A stretch of 64,000 nt of DNA, taken from NCBI RefSeq assembly GCF_000266945.1, contig NC_018025.1:3352001-3416000 (forward strand), read 5' to 3'. The notes under the pieces are model-generated. The model saw only the letters and a program-made list of their open reading frames with translations. It did not search any database and was not told where the DNA came from. Shown here piece after piece: positions 24,575 to 33,112 of this stretch (its first letter is position 1; every line of letters begins with the position of its first letter). Origin of the DNA: Desulfomonile tiedjei DSM 6799. Its GTDB lineage: Bacteria; Desulfobacterota; Desulfomonilia; Desulfomonilales; Desulfomonilaceae. The position numbers were made by a program, and so were the translations under genes.

Positions 24575-24940
24575 TTAAGACTGAGATTCTTTGAGTTTCT
24601 TTTCAATATTATCCACTATACATTTTGCCCAGACATCAGTGACCGAGTAGATCATCTCGAGCCCCTGCCGTGTGGACGTTATGATGCCCCTGCTCTTTAA
24701 GTGAATGAGATGCTGAGATACCGTAGCCTGATGAAGTCCCAGGCACTCTTGCATATTCTTCACGTTACAGCCCCCGACTTTCAGCAGACCGTATACGATT
24801 TTCAAACGAACCGGGTGCCCCAGCGCCTTAAAGATTTCGGCCTCTCTGGAAAATTCCAGTTTCTTTATCTCGTTAAACAGTTCTGTCAGATCCTCGGTCT
24901 CTTCGCCTGTTTCATACTGAGTTCTTGTGGGCTCATTCAT
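24575..24940 (-). CDS. ArsR-family transcriptional regulator
   Basis: A 121-aa winged-helix protein. The ArsR fold is seen as AEIFKALGHPVRLKIVYGLL, a GGCNVKNMQECLGLHQATVSQHLIHLKSRGII recognition region (two Cys at about 59 and 66) and RQGLEMIYSV wing. The metal-site ELCVCDL motif of classical ArsR is absent; the cysteine pair could instead sense thiols, sulfide or redox, as in SqrR/BigR. It is the last gene of an operon with a thioredoxin-like protein and a possible selenopeptide, and may autoregulate through the palindrome at 25892. Confidence 0.85.
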   Translation of the reverse strand: MNEPTRTQYETGEETEDLTELFNEIKKLEFSREAEIFKALGHPVRLKIVYGLLKVGGCNVKNMQECLGLHQATVSQHLIHLKSRGIITSTRQGLEMIYSVTDVWAKCIVDNIEKKLKESQS

Positions 24941-24970
24941 GCTAACTGCCCTCGCTTAATCGATGTTTCG

Positions 24971-25120
24971 TCAGTCTTTTCCTTTGGCGCATCCGTTCTG
25001 TTTCGTCCGATCCGCGGACTTGGCGGGAGCCATTCACGTGGCAACACCTGCGCGCGGCAACAACCACATGTTAACAACAAACCAGCCAATGACTAATCCG
25101 ATAATTAAAAGCAATTCCAT
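24971..25120 (-). CDS. Candidate 49-aa membrane selenoprotein with in-frame TGA (Sec29)
   Basis: ATG at 25120 has GGAGA about five bases upstream. The first 24 residues are a membrane helix (ELLLIIGLVIGWFVVNMWLLP) followed by RAGVAT and then TGA (25036-25034). Read through as selenocysteine, the frame continues 20 more residues, Met-Ala-Pro-Ala-Lys..., to a cysteine (Cys44) and a lysine-rich end before a second TGA at 24973-24971. A five-base-pair hairpin lies 14 bases after the TGA, within the range of a bacterial SECIS. It sits between a thioredoxin-like gene (17 bp) and an ArsR gene (30 bp), as expected for a redox peptide. If TGA is a plain stop, a 28-aa peptide remains. Confidence 0.55.
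25005..25019 (-). promoter_or_regulatory. Candidate SECIS hairpin
   Basis: On the minus strand GTCCG-CGGAT-CGGAC forms a perfect five-pair stem with a five-base loop whose second base is G. The loop starts 19 bases after the in-frame TGA at 25034. Bacterial SECIS elements generally lie just after the UGA with a small apical loop having an early G. The stem is short, so this is only suggestive. Confidence 0.35.
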
Positions 25121-25137
25121 ATATTTCTCCATTCAGC

Positions 25138-25860
25138 TCATCTGCGCTGAAAAGCAAGAGCTGCAGATCCATTGAACGCGTGTTCCTCAGATCCACTGAG
25201 AATCCGATCCAGCCATTCGGGAAGTCCGGGTGCAGTTTCTCGCAATTTTTCGCTCAGAAGTCCGGTCACCCACTTCGTAACGGACGGATTGCTCCAGGGT
25301 ACCAGCCCCATGTGAGTAGCCACGACTTTTCCCTCTTTATTGATCACGTACGTGGACGGAAAGCCCTTCACTTCGTAAATTGCCTCATTCGAGCCATTCA
25401 AAACGAAGTACCCCAAAAGCTTTCCTCGCACCATATTCTCCATCACGGCCTGGCGATTGCCGACTCTCGTCACAATGGTGAAGGGTCCTTTTGCGTAGTG
25501 GGTTTTCGACCGCACCCAGGATGGGTCGTCCCAAAGATTTACACATAATACGGCCAGGTCACTGTTCTGAAGAGAGTGCATCATGGAGGTTAAATGGGTC
25601 TTCTCAATGTCGCAGTAAGGGCAGTTCTTTCTCCAGAAATTGAGCAAGACCACCTTTCCTCTGTAACTGGCGAGATTCACGATTTTTCCATCGAGCGTAC
25701 CCATCTGAAAATCGTTTGCGTCCGCGGGATTGCTGAAGATCTGAAACTCGGCCCCTTTAGGTCCTGTTGTCGAGGTTGCTGCGCCCGCCCCCAGACAAAT
25801 CGTAAAGATCAGTATCACTGCGAGAGTTCCTGATGAACACCATTTTGCCACGAACACCAT
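25138..25860 (-). CDS. Exported thioredoxin-fold protein (TlpA/ResA-like)
   Basis: A 240-aa protein with a signal peptide (LAVILIFTICLGAGAA). Its TlpA-like domain has GKVVLLNFWRKNCPYCDIEKTHL with the redox CPYC active site and a cis-proline region GFPSTYVINKEG. About 30 extra residues (near RNRQAVMENMVRGKLLGYF) lie between the central strands, as in TlpA. It would act in the periplasm as a thiol-disulfide oxidoreductase. The next two genes are a possible selenopeptide and an ArsR regulator, suggesting a stress-controlled redox unit. Confidence 0.85.
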   Translation of the reverse strand: MVFVAKWCSSGTLAVILIFTICLGAGAATSTTGPKGAEFQIFSNPADANDFQMGTLDGKIVNLASYRGKVVLLNFWRKNCPYCDIEKTHLTSMMHSLQNSDLAVLCVNLWDDPSWVRSKTHYAKGPFTIVTRVGNRQAVMENMVRGKLLGYFVLNGSNEAIYEVKGFPSTYVINKEGKVVATHMGLVPWSNPSVTKWVTGLLSEKLRETAPGLPEWLDRILSGSEEHAFNGSAALAFQRR

Positions 25861-25889
25861 GCCCTCCTCGGGACAGGATTTTGGATATA

Positions 25890-25918
25890 TAAATATCTGA
25901 ATATTGTTTTTTTGTCAA
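25890..25918 (-). promoter_or_regulatory. Promoter with overlapping palindrome before the thioredoxin operon
   Basis: On the minus strand TTGACA (25918-25913), 17 bases, then TATTTA (25895-25890). A 14-bp inverted repeat AATATTCAGATATT (25905-25892) overlaps the -10 element and would block polymerase if bound. ArsR-family operators are often AT-rich dyads of this kind, so the ArsR encoded in the operon is the likely ligand. Confidence 0.6.
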
Positions 25919-26050
25919 CACACTTTTCGACGGAGCGCGCGATCTAGAGAAATTGTTTGATTAAAATCTTTATTTTTAATAAGATGAGACAACTACTTCA
26001 GGTAATGAAGTATATTTTTTGTATATCGTCTAAATATGCCACTATCTTTC

Positions 26051-26893
26051 ATGAATCGCATCCGCGCTGTTCTCGTCCTCCTTGCCTGTGTGCTCTTCTA
26101 TACAGGCTCGTCTGCTAACGCGCAGGTATCGACCGGAATTAGCAGTCCCCTGGGATATGTCTCTTCGTACATGCCGTTCATGGGGCCAAACGCCTCAAAG
26201 TCCTCAGATTCCATCTTCCCTTTTTCGGCTTTCGGGTTCAGCCCCAATTTTCGGGGTGAACTGAGAGGGACTGTCTTTCTCGAAAACCTTCAAAACGGCA
26301 CATTTCGGAATTCAACAACCGGCACTTCTTTCGATTTTGTGAAGGATCTGGGATTCCAGAAAGATGGAATATTGTTGGAATCCATGGCACGAACCCAATT
26401 GAGCAGATACGCATTGAGAGCATATTATCGCACATATTTGAGAGACCCCAATGGTAAACAGGCCAAACTGAACTGGCCGGAGTGGCGGGTGGGAGCGGAT
26501 TTCGATCTTATCGATTATTGCGGATTGCGATTGGGGCTCGATGTGGATACGACCTGGAAACAGCCCACATTCGGGTATTCTCCCGCTTCCGGAACGGCTG
26601 AATTCATTGCTCTGCCCCGTCCCGTCACCATGGGAGCACATCTGTCGTACAATCCGTCGGATTTTGAGAACATCACTCCTGTCGTGGATCTCCGCTATCG
26701 TATGCCTGCCATTCAGGGGAGTTCTGTGACCGAATTCGAAGCAGCCGCGGGATTGAAGACTCCGCGGAGTTCCCGGGGCACTTCAGGACTTATGGTGGGC
26801 TGGCGGTATACGACTTTTGAACACGACACCGGAAATCGTCGGCTTGATTTCTCCTGGTCTGCATTCTACCTGCAATACGTCGGTTTCTACTGA
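26051..26893 (+). CDS. Exported, probably outer-membrane protein
   Basis: A 280-aa protein with a signal peptide (RIRAVLVLLACVLFYTGSSANA-Q). The mature part has alternating beta strands (SRYALRAYYRTYLR, CGLRLGLDVDTTW, VTMGAHLSYNPSD, GLMVGWRYTTFEHD) and ends LQYVGFY, consistent with an outer-membrane barrel. The frame is open from an ATG at 26036, but 26051 gives a standard signal peptide; neither has a clear ribosome-binding site. No family recognised. It is divergent from the thioredoxin operon across an AT-rich 190-bp gap. Confidence 0.65.
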   Translation: MNRIRAVLVLLACVLFYTGSSANAQVSTGISSPLGYVSSYMPFMGPNASKSSDSIFPFSAFGFSPNFRGELRGTVFLENLQNGTFRNSTTGTSFDFVKDLGFQKDGILLESMARTQLSRYALRAYYRTYLRDPNGKQAKLNWPEWRVGADFDLIDYCGLRLGLDVDTTWKQPTFGYSPASGTAEFIALPRPVTMGAHLSYNPSDFENITPVVDLRYRMPAIQGSSVTEFEAAAGLKTPRSSRGTSGLMVGWRYTTFEHDTGNRRLDFSWSAFYLQYVGFY

Positions 26894-26927
26894 TCCGCTC
26901 AATCTGCGCACAGACAATTTACCAGGA

Positions 26928-27707
26928 TTACGACAGAAATTGCCACCACTTGCGGCGTTTCACTACGGGTTCCAGGACGGGAAACGGCGTTCCATATACG
27001 ATGGCGGCAGGAACATCTCGCACCATCTGATTTGTCCGAGCGCTTCCTACCAGGTCCGATGCGATTTCAACGGCTTTTGAGAGAATTGGAGGCCGATATT
27101 CCGCAGCATGGGCATCCGATGCTATCACATGCACGCACGATCTGTTCAGTAAAAGACGGGCCGCATTGTATGCCTGTTTTCCGGCCTCGCCGGTGAGGCT
27201 ATCCGCGGAAATCTGAACAAGCAGATCCCATGTTTCGTCGGTCTCCAGCCAGCTTATCAATTGTTGTATGTTATCCTGGATTTGCAGGTTCTTTTCGGGA
27301 TGTGCAAGCACCACGCCGTGCCCGCGAGCTCGCATGAACTTCAGGAGTCGATCGAAACCGGCCGGGACGTGAGCAGGATGAAACTCCAGGAGAAAGTACT
27401 TTCCCTGATTTAACGAAAGCAGGCGTCCTGCAGAAAGAAGTTCGACGAACTCGGGAACAATACGAATTTCCATTCCCGGCAAAATCTTTAGAGGCAATTT
27501 TTCGGATTGTAACCTGAGATTAAGGTCGGCCACGCGAGCCAGAATAGTGTCGGGATCAGTCACATGATCCCCGTTAAACGAGTGGGGAGTGGCAACCACG
27601 CAGCGAATGCCGTCACCGACCGCCATACGGCACATGCGGAGACTCTCATCGGTTCTTGAAGGTCCATCGTCAACTCCTGCAAGAATATGGCTATGAAGAT
27701 CGATCAT
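26928..27707 (-). CDS. CpsB/YwqE-type PHP-domain tyrosine phosphatase
   Basis: A 259-aa PHP metal-dependent phosphatase of the CpsB/CapC family. Metal ligands are in IDLHSHILAGVDDGP at the N-terminus, VATPHSF, the LPGMEI glutamate, VLAHPEKN and IASDAHAAEYRPP near the C-terminus. In other bacteria it dephosphorylates a tyrosine autokinase controlling capsule or exopolysaccharide synthesis. No kinase or polymer genes adjoin. It converges with the outer-membrane gene, with only 34 bp between. Confidence 0.88.
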   Translation of the reverse strand: MIDLHSHILAGVDDGPSRTDESLRMCRMAVGDGIRCVVATPHSFNGDHVTDPDTILARVADLNLRLQSEKLPLKILPGMEIRIVPEFVELLSAGRLLSLNQGKYFLLEFHPAHVPAGFDRLLKFMRARGHGVVLAHPEKNLQIQDNIQQLISWLETDETWDLLVQISADSLTGEAGKQAYNAARLLLNRSCVHVIASDAHAAEYRPPILSKAVEIASDLVGSARTNQMVRDVPAAIVYGTPFPVLEPVVKRRKWWQFLS

Positions 27708-27844
27708 AGGAAGCCTCAGTCGGTATAAGCTCGTTCCTTATTACTGGAGACTCCCCGGAAGAGAAATTCGAGAGCTGAGCACAAGTCATATTCCTTTCCA
27801 AGAATTTTGAGCACAAAGATCGTTTGAGTACAAATTTAACGACT

Positions 27845-27888
27845 CGGGAGGAAATCGGCGAAGCTCTCTCCGCACTGAGTTCCTCCCG
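27845..27888. terminator. Hairpin in the 238-bp gap downstream of the DUF362 gene
   Basis: CGGGAGGAA and TTCCTCCCG pair perfectly around a 26-base loop region. No U-run follows on either strand. It probably marks the end of the DUF362 transcript; the rest of the gap (27708-27945) shows nothing else. Confidence 0.4.
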
Positions 27889-27945
27889 TCCTTCACCTTT
27901 CTCATGTGAGAACCGGAGCGGAATCGTTTTCCCGGGTAGAGAGAA

Positions 27946-29040
27946 TCATTGTGAAATATGTGATTTCAAGTAATTACGCAGATCCTCCGGCATGCTTCCG
28001 CCGACTTCTTCAATTTCCAGATCCGGCATTCCGTCCCAGATGGCAGCGGCTCTGCGGATGATCGGGTCCTTGAATGGGGTGCTGATATCCACTCTTGAAT
28101 AGTTTTCCGATTTCAGCAGTTCTCCAAAACCCCATACGTAACTCACCAGCCAGCGGTTCACCAGGCCGGGGCACAGATCGTACCAATCGAAAATCGGAGC
28201 CTTATAAAACGCAGGGGTGAAATTCTCTCGATTCCAGTGCATCCAACTGAGGGAGATCATGTCGTGTGCAATTAACGAATCCGAGGCAAAAATCAGGCCG
28301 GGGTCGGGTTCGGTCTTGTATCCCCAGTCAGGTCCGAAGGTAGTCAGTACCTTTGTGGCAACGGAAAGAGTAAGCCGCAGCTTTTGATTCAAAATAGCCG
28401 CATCGTTGATCTCGGCAATCTTATCGTAAAAAGTCCAGGCATCCCGGTGCAATTCCAGGCGGCTGTCGTCCCGGAGCCAGCCCACAGCAACCTTGAGTCC
28501 CAGTGTCGATCCGGCGAGGCAATGGCGGCTCACCCGCGGCAACATAATGATATGATCTGTTTCGTTCAAGATGTTCGGGAGAATCAACTCCCCTTTCCAA
28601 TGATTCGCATGTTCAGGTCGAACAGCAAAATATGCGTCGAATCCAGCCTCGTCAAAGTAATGCGGTTCTGCTCCGGATTCCACCGCAGCAGCATGCAGAC
28701 CGTTTTTCGTCATCACTTTCCGACTGGAGCTCTTCGTTTTATCCTTGAGTTGGATCACCCACTCCACTCCAGGTTTATCTGCTACAATAACCTTTCCTGC
28801 ACCACGTTCTTTGAGCAATGCCACCATGGCCCGGACTGCGAGTGGAGAGGTGGTGGAGGGATATTTTTTCGGAGAATTCGCCGCAACCTTGAGGATGACC
28901 GTATCACCTCGAGATAGCCAGGAAAAATCCGTTGCAGCCTCAGCAACACGCTTTGTCGCTTCAATAACGATTTCATCGTCTGCCCCTCTCGGCAGGGACT
29001 GAATAGCCACTCGATCCGTTCCCTTGAGAGAATACCCCAT
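27946..29040 (-). CDS. DUF362 domain protein
   Basis: A 364-aa soluble protein of the DUF362 type: GDTVILKVAANSPKKYPSTTSP near the N-terminus, LLKERGAGKVIVADKPG, and a central DHIIMLPRVSRHCLAGSTLGLKVAVGWL segment. DUF362 proteins are common in anaerobes, often with ferredoxin domains, but no CxxC cluster motif is present here. Function is unknown. It is followed upstream by murJ in the same direction (58 bp), so the two may share a transcript. Confidence 0.8.
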   Translation of the reverse strand: MGYSLKGTDRVAIQSLPRGADDEIVIEATKRVAEAATDFSWLSRGDTVILKVAANSPKKYPSTTSPLAVRAMVALLKERGAGKVIVADKPGVEWVIQLKDKTKSSSRKVMTKNGLHAAAVESGAEPHYFDEAGFDAYFAVRPEHANHWKGELILPNILNETDHIIMLPRVSRHCLAGSTLGLKVAVGWLRDDSRLELHRDAWTFYDKIAEINDAAILNQKLRLTLSVATKVLTTFGPDWGYKTEPDPGLIFASDSLIAHDMISLSWMHWNRENFTPAFYKAPIFDWYDLCPGLVNRWLVSYVWGFGELLKSENYSRVDISTPFKDPIIRRAAAIWDGMPDLEIEEVGGSMPEDLRNYLKSHISQ

Positions 29041-29098
29041 AGAGAATTACCTCCACATAATGTGCGCGATCGGCAACGTGATCGTCACGATGTCCGCA

Positions 29099-30736
29099 TT
29101 AATCGGCATTTCCGGATTTTTGACGTTTTATACCGGCGATGGCCAGTAACGAATCCAGCTCCTGGCAACGAAGACCAAATGCTGAAACAGCGAATATTGC
29201 TAACCCGCCTAGTACGCATCCGCTAAGGACGAGACCGTTGGTTGCCGTTAACCCCGCCGGCCACGTTCCGAAAGTTCGGCCGTACAGAAGAGCCCCCCCC
29301 ATAATAGCTGAAGCCGCACTAACTCTTAAGAGAGATTTTATGAATTGCTCCGTGGGAAATCTTCCAAGTCGTTTCACAAGAATCGCAAAAAGGACCAGCA
29401 CGTTCAATGCAGCGGCAAGAGAAGTGGCCAGGGCAAGGCCGCCTTGAGCCATGGGGCCCATGAGCAGCAATCCCCCAACAAGATTCACCGCGACGGCGCC
29501 CATGGAAACCCACAAGGGTGTGCGCGTATCTTTTAGAGAGAAAAATGCCTGGACCACAACTTTCAGCCCGGAGAATGCCCAAAGTCCCAGCGTGTAGTAG
29601 AACAATGCGTACGCCGTTTGGGTGGTATCTGTTGAGGTAAATGCTCCTCTTTGAAAGAGCACGGCAATGATGGGTTCCGCAAGGACGATTAAAGCCACGG
29701 AAGCAGGAATGGTGAAGAATGCTATTAACCTGAGACCGAAGGACACTGAACGGGTCAGACCCGCAAAATCGCCATTACTTGCCTGCCGCGACATGGAGGG
29801 CAGAATCGCAGTCCCCAGGGCGATCGCAAAAATCCCCAGAGGCAATTCCACAATTCGGTCAGCATAGTATAGCCAGGAAACACCGCCCACCGGAAGCATG
29901 GATGCGAGAATGGTTCCCACCAGCACGTTCAACTGGTATACGGCTCCTCCGAAGGCTGCCGGAAGGAAGAGAAGGCCCATCCTCTTGAGCGCGGGATGCC
30001 TGAGATGAAAATCCGGATACAGCTTTACTCCTAGCGCCCACAAGAAAGGAATCTGCAAAGCCAATTGCAGGACCCCGGCGACGACCACTCCCCAGGCCAA
30101 CGCGTAAAATGGCGGCACCTTAAGCCATGTTGCACAGATCGCAACACTCGTGATCATAGAAAGGTTGAGCAGCACAGGAGCTGCCGCGGGTGCGGAAAAG
30201 TGCCCGAGCGAATTGAGAATTCCCGATGCCAGTGCGACCAGAGAGATGAAGAAAATGTAAGGGAACATGGTCCGGGTTAATTCGACGGTGAGCCCGAACT
30301 TCGATGGGTCATCAAAAAAACCCGGAGCCGTCAAGCGAACAATTAATGGACTGAAAGCAATTCCCGTAAGGGTGACCGCAGCCAGTGCAATCGTGGTGAA
30401 CGTGAAGGCAATACGCGCGAGCCGAGCAGCCTCAGTTTTCCCGAGCTGCTGGAGAGTGTCGACGTACGTAGGGATGAAAGCCGCAGATAAAGCGCCTTCG
30501 GCAAATAATCTCCTCAACAGATTGGGAATCCGAAACGCCACGAAAAAAGCATCCGCGCCCGGCCCGGCCCCAAGAAATAATGCGATCACCATGTCCCTGA
30601 CGAAACCGAGAACACGGCTCAGAGTTGTCCAGAAGCCCACCACCCCGGCGGCGCGAGCTACCAATTTCTGTTCCGAAACTGCAGGTTTTTTCGGCGTTGA
30701 GGAAAAGGCTTGACTTGAAATAGGGTTTTCTGCCAT
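29099..30736 (-). CDS. murJ: Lipid II flippase
   Basis: A 545-aa polytopic membrane protein with about 14 helices that flips undecaprenyl-PP-linked peptidoglycan precursor. MurJ/MviN signatures are seen: GFWTTLSRVLGFVRDMVIALFLGAG, DAFFVAFRIPNLLRRLFAEGALSAAFIPTY and SRQAS after the central helices. The ATG at 30736 is preferred to a frame start at 30808, as it gives the usual N-terminus with a short polar lead. It is divergent from rpsT, as in many bacteria. Confidence 0.93.
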   Translation of the reverse strand: MAENPISSQAFSSTPKKPAVSEQKLVARAAGVVGFWTTLSRVLGFVRDMVIALFLGAGPGADAFFVAFRIPNLLRRLFAEGALSAAFIPTYVDTLQQLGKTEAARLARIAFTFTTIALAAVTLTGIAFSPLIVRLTAPGFFDDPSKFGLTVELTRTMFPYIFFISLVALASGILNSLGHFSAPAAAPVLLNLSMITSVAICATWLKVPPFYALAWGVVVAGVLQLALQIPFLWALGVKLYPDFHLRHPALKRMGLLFLPAAFGGAVYQLNVLVGTILASMLPVGGVSWLYYADRIVELPLGIFAIALGTAILPSMSRQASNGDFAGLTRSVSFGLRLIAFFTIPASVALIVLAEPIIAVLFQRGAFTSTDTTQTAYALFYYTLGLWAFSGLKVVVQAFFSLKDTRTPLWVSMGAVAVNLVGGLLLMGPMAQGGLALATSLAAALNVLVLFAILVKRLGRFPTEQFIKSLLRVSAASAIMGGALLYGRTFGTWPAGLTATNGLVLSGCVLGGLAIFAVSAFGLRCQELDSLLAIAGIKRQKSGNAD

Positions 30737-30843
30737 AAAAAGTGTTTCCGTTAACGGATTGTTCGTCGACCGTGGAACTTCCGGACCGCGGAGGAGACAT
30801 TTTCCCATAGAAGAGAAAAAGAATCGCCCAGTAGGAGCTTCGA

Positions 30844-31098
30844 ATGGCTAATCATGCTTCAGCACTGAAGAGAATGCGTCAGAGTGAGAAACGGCGCGTA
30901 AGAAACATGTCGTACAGATCCAAAGTGAAGACTGCCATCAAAAAGTATCTCCGTTCCATTGAAGAAAAGGACGGTCAGGCCGCCGGCCTCTTGAGCGAAG
31001 CGACCTCCCTGCTTCATAAGGGTGTAACAAAAGGCATTTTTCACAAGAATACCGCTTCTCGTACAGTGGCAAGGCTCAGTAGCAAATTGGCCGTCTGA
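30844..31098 (+). CDS. rpsT: 30S ribosomal protein S20
   Basis: An 84-aa basic helical protein that binds 16S rRNA. The typical sequence runs ANHASALKRMRQSEKRR, NMSYRSKVKTAIKKYL, then LLHKGVTKGIFHKNTASRTVARLS. AGGAG lies seven bases before the ATG. Length and sequence are canonical. It is divergent from murJ and ends in a small hairpin. Confidence 0.98.
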   Translation: MANHASALKRMRQSEKRRVRNMSYRSKVKTAIKKYLRSIEEKDGQAAGLLSEATSLLHKGVTKGIFHKNTASRTVARLSSKLAV

Positions 31099-31105
31099 TC
31101 GGTGA

Positions 31106-31122
31106 CGGGACCGTGAGTCCCG
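31106..31122 (+). terminator. Short hairpin after rpsT
   Basis: CGGGAC-CGTGA-GTCCCG begins eight bases after the rpsT stop. Only a weak T-rich tail follows. It lies between convergent genes. Confidence 0.45.
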
Positions 31123-31159
31123 CTGTTCAAAATTCCGCTCCTTGCGCCTGCCTTGAATT

Positions 31160-33112
31160 TCACAAACCTGGATCTCCCATGAGAATCCAACCCGTCCAGG
31201 CTGGAGGTTTTCCGCTGAAGGAAGCGTCCAGTCCTGCCGGTATTTCCCGCGTATAACTCCCGAAGACTTGAGTCACTGGAACCTTCTGGGCCGCATTCTT
31301 AAGGATTGAGGACAGAAACGGCTCGTCTGAACCCCAGTTTGGATCCGAGTAGTTGATCATCCCCATGCGTATCCCCGCATAATGGATTGCCGTGGCAAAC
31401 AGGAGAGGCCCCTCTCCCAACGCGGATTCTTTATCAGGAACATCGAACCAGGACACGGGCACAATGAGCAGCCTTGAGCCGAGGGGAAGATTGAAGAGTT
31501 CCTTGGCAGCGAATTGCCTCCGGCCTTTACTGTCAGGAGAAAAGAAGAAACAGGGTTGACGGTCCGGCACAACGCCGTCGGTCATTGCCGCAGGCACTGC
31601 AAGAATGGCAACATCATCCCCCCGGTCCTTGTATTCGCGGAATCTGTCCATTGTTGCCGTGGGTCCTACCCACACATCGAATTTGGCGAACATCCTCTGG
31701 ATCAGAATTACGATTTCCGATGCTTTCGGGTACACCGGGTTACTGAGAACAAGGTGCTCGATCCTTTGCTCTTCCGACATTTTCTGAACAGCAGGCTTCT
31801 TCCTCCCCGAAGCTCCGACAGGTTCTTTCACTTCTTCTTCAGCTATCCAGGGAATGGACTCGAACAGGAGAAGTTCTCCATTGAATCCGGCTGGCTGTGC
31901 ACCGGGAGAAGTTCTCGTGAGTTTCAGCACATCTGCGGACGCCAGAAGCGAAATCAAACGGTCGCTGCCAAACGGCCTGTCTTCTGAATCCAGCATGACC
32001 GAGAACGGCAAATACCAGAGGGACCGATCGGGAATCACGAAGACCGTGGTTTTATCAGAAGGCAGACGAGGTATTCGCCCTAGCAGGTTTCTGTAAATTC
32101 TGCGGCCCGCTTCTTTCCAGGCATGTCCCATAAAAGTGGCACGGGAGCCGAGATTGAACTCTTTCAGCTTCTCCTGAAGATGGAAGACCCCTTTGTCTAT
32201 TTCCGCTCTGTTTGCAGCAACCTGATAGTAGATTGCGCGATCCGTCGTGATTACTCCCACAACGATACGATCCGAAAACAAGCTGAAATCGAGAATCATC
32301 TCGTGTTTTCGGAGAATATCTTTACAGAGCTCGGCGAGGGAGACGTGATTGCCGGTTCGTAATGCCGAATAATGAGGCGTACCCTTGAGCAGCTTTTTGC
32401 GAGTATCTGCAAGAGCGGTCCTGAGAGCGGCTTCCGCCTGGCGGTTCGCATGCGAGGGACCTTCTGCTTTCAACTGAATGATTTTCCTGAGAATATCAGC
32501 CTCGTCAGTCAACAGACTGTTTGCAGCGTCGAAATAACGAATAGGCCCGGCTTTCTTTAAAGTGAGATTTCGTCGACAGGTCCTTCTGCGTTCCAGGACA
32601 TGAAAGATGCCGCCGGACAATTCTTCCTTCGGGTCTACATGAACCGGACCGAGCACTTTGGTGGCCAACTCGTCAAATATCACGAACCGCTGCTCCATTT
32701 CAGCGAGCAATCCGTGTCCCGGCGGGATATCTTCCAGGATTGACTCGAACTGGTCCACTGCATTTCGATATTTCAGGATCGCATTCTCTGTCTCACCGGA
32801 AAGGTACAACTTCCTGGCGAGCTTTATTTCGCGATCTAGAGGCTCCAACAGGGTAGAAGTTTCCGGCTCCGCGGCAGGAAGTTCCGGAGTCTTCTGACGG
32901 AACAGCCATTGATATTTGCGGGAAGAATCGGATTGACCATCCGGAGTCGGTTCGGACTGGGATACGCTGTCTTCTGTTTGGCCAGCTTCGTCTTCGGCCA
33001 GAGAGGTCACAGTTGAAGCACTCAGAAGTAAAGCCAAACAGCATAACCCCATGAGAGTGAACCGAACGACCGAGTCAAAACTATTTCTCGCTTTTGTCTT
33101 CTCTACCTGCAT
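31160..33112 (-). CDS. Exported CHAT-like (caspase-fold) protein, catalytic residues apparently lost
   Basis: A 650-aa protein with a signal peptide or anchor (VVRFTLMGLCCLALLLSASTVTSLA). A helical middle part follows and then a CHAT-type domain (about 240-650): FSDRIVVGVITTDRAIYYQ, VFVIPDRSLWYLPFSVML, and the end MGDPGL. Where CHAT peptidases have the catalytic His (ilHlatHG), this protein has DDVAILAVPAAMTDG. Where they have the Cys (LsaCeTg), it reads LIVPVSWFDVPDKES. It is therefore probably a non-catalytic relative. The start at 33112 overlaps the HD-hydrolase gene by 32 bases. An N-terminal RKYQWLF motif resembles the KYxWG motifs of the TonB-C protein at 4511-5104. Confidence 0.7.
   Translation of the reverse strand: MQVEKTKARNSFDSVVRFTLMGLCCLALLLSASTVTSLAEDEAGQTEDSVSQSEPTPDGQSDSSRKYQWLFRQKTPELPAAEPETSTLLEPLDREIKLARKLYLSGETENAILKYRNAVDQFESILEDIPPGHGLLAEMEQRFVIFDELATKVLGPVHVDPKEELSGGIFHVLERRRTCRRNLTLKKAGPIRYFDAANSLLTDEADILRKIIQLKAEGPSHANRQAEAALRTALADTRKKLLKGTPHYSALRTGNHVSLAELCKDILRKHEMILDFSLFSDRIVVGVITTDRAIYYQVAANRAEIDKGVFHLQEKLKEFNLGSRATFMGHAWKEAGRRIYRNLLGRIPRLPSDKTTVFVIPDRSLWYLPFSVMLDSEDRPFGSDRLISLLASADVLKLTRTSPGAQPAGFNGELLLFESIPWIAEEEVKEPVGASGRKKPAVQKMSEEQRIEHLVLSNPVYPKASEIVILIQRMFAKFDVWVGPTATMDRFREYKDRGDDVAILAVPAAMTDGVVPDRQPCFFFSPDSKGRRQFAAKELFNLPLGSRLLIVPVSWFDVPDKESALGEGPLLFATAIHYAGIRMGMINYSDPNWGSDEPFLSSILKNAAQKVPVTQVFGSYTREIPAGLDASFSGKPPAWTGWILMGDPGL

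Noticed and set aside
30870-31080. Minus-strand frame opposite rpsT
   Set aside because: rpsT is unmistakable on the plus strand.
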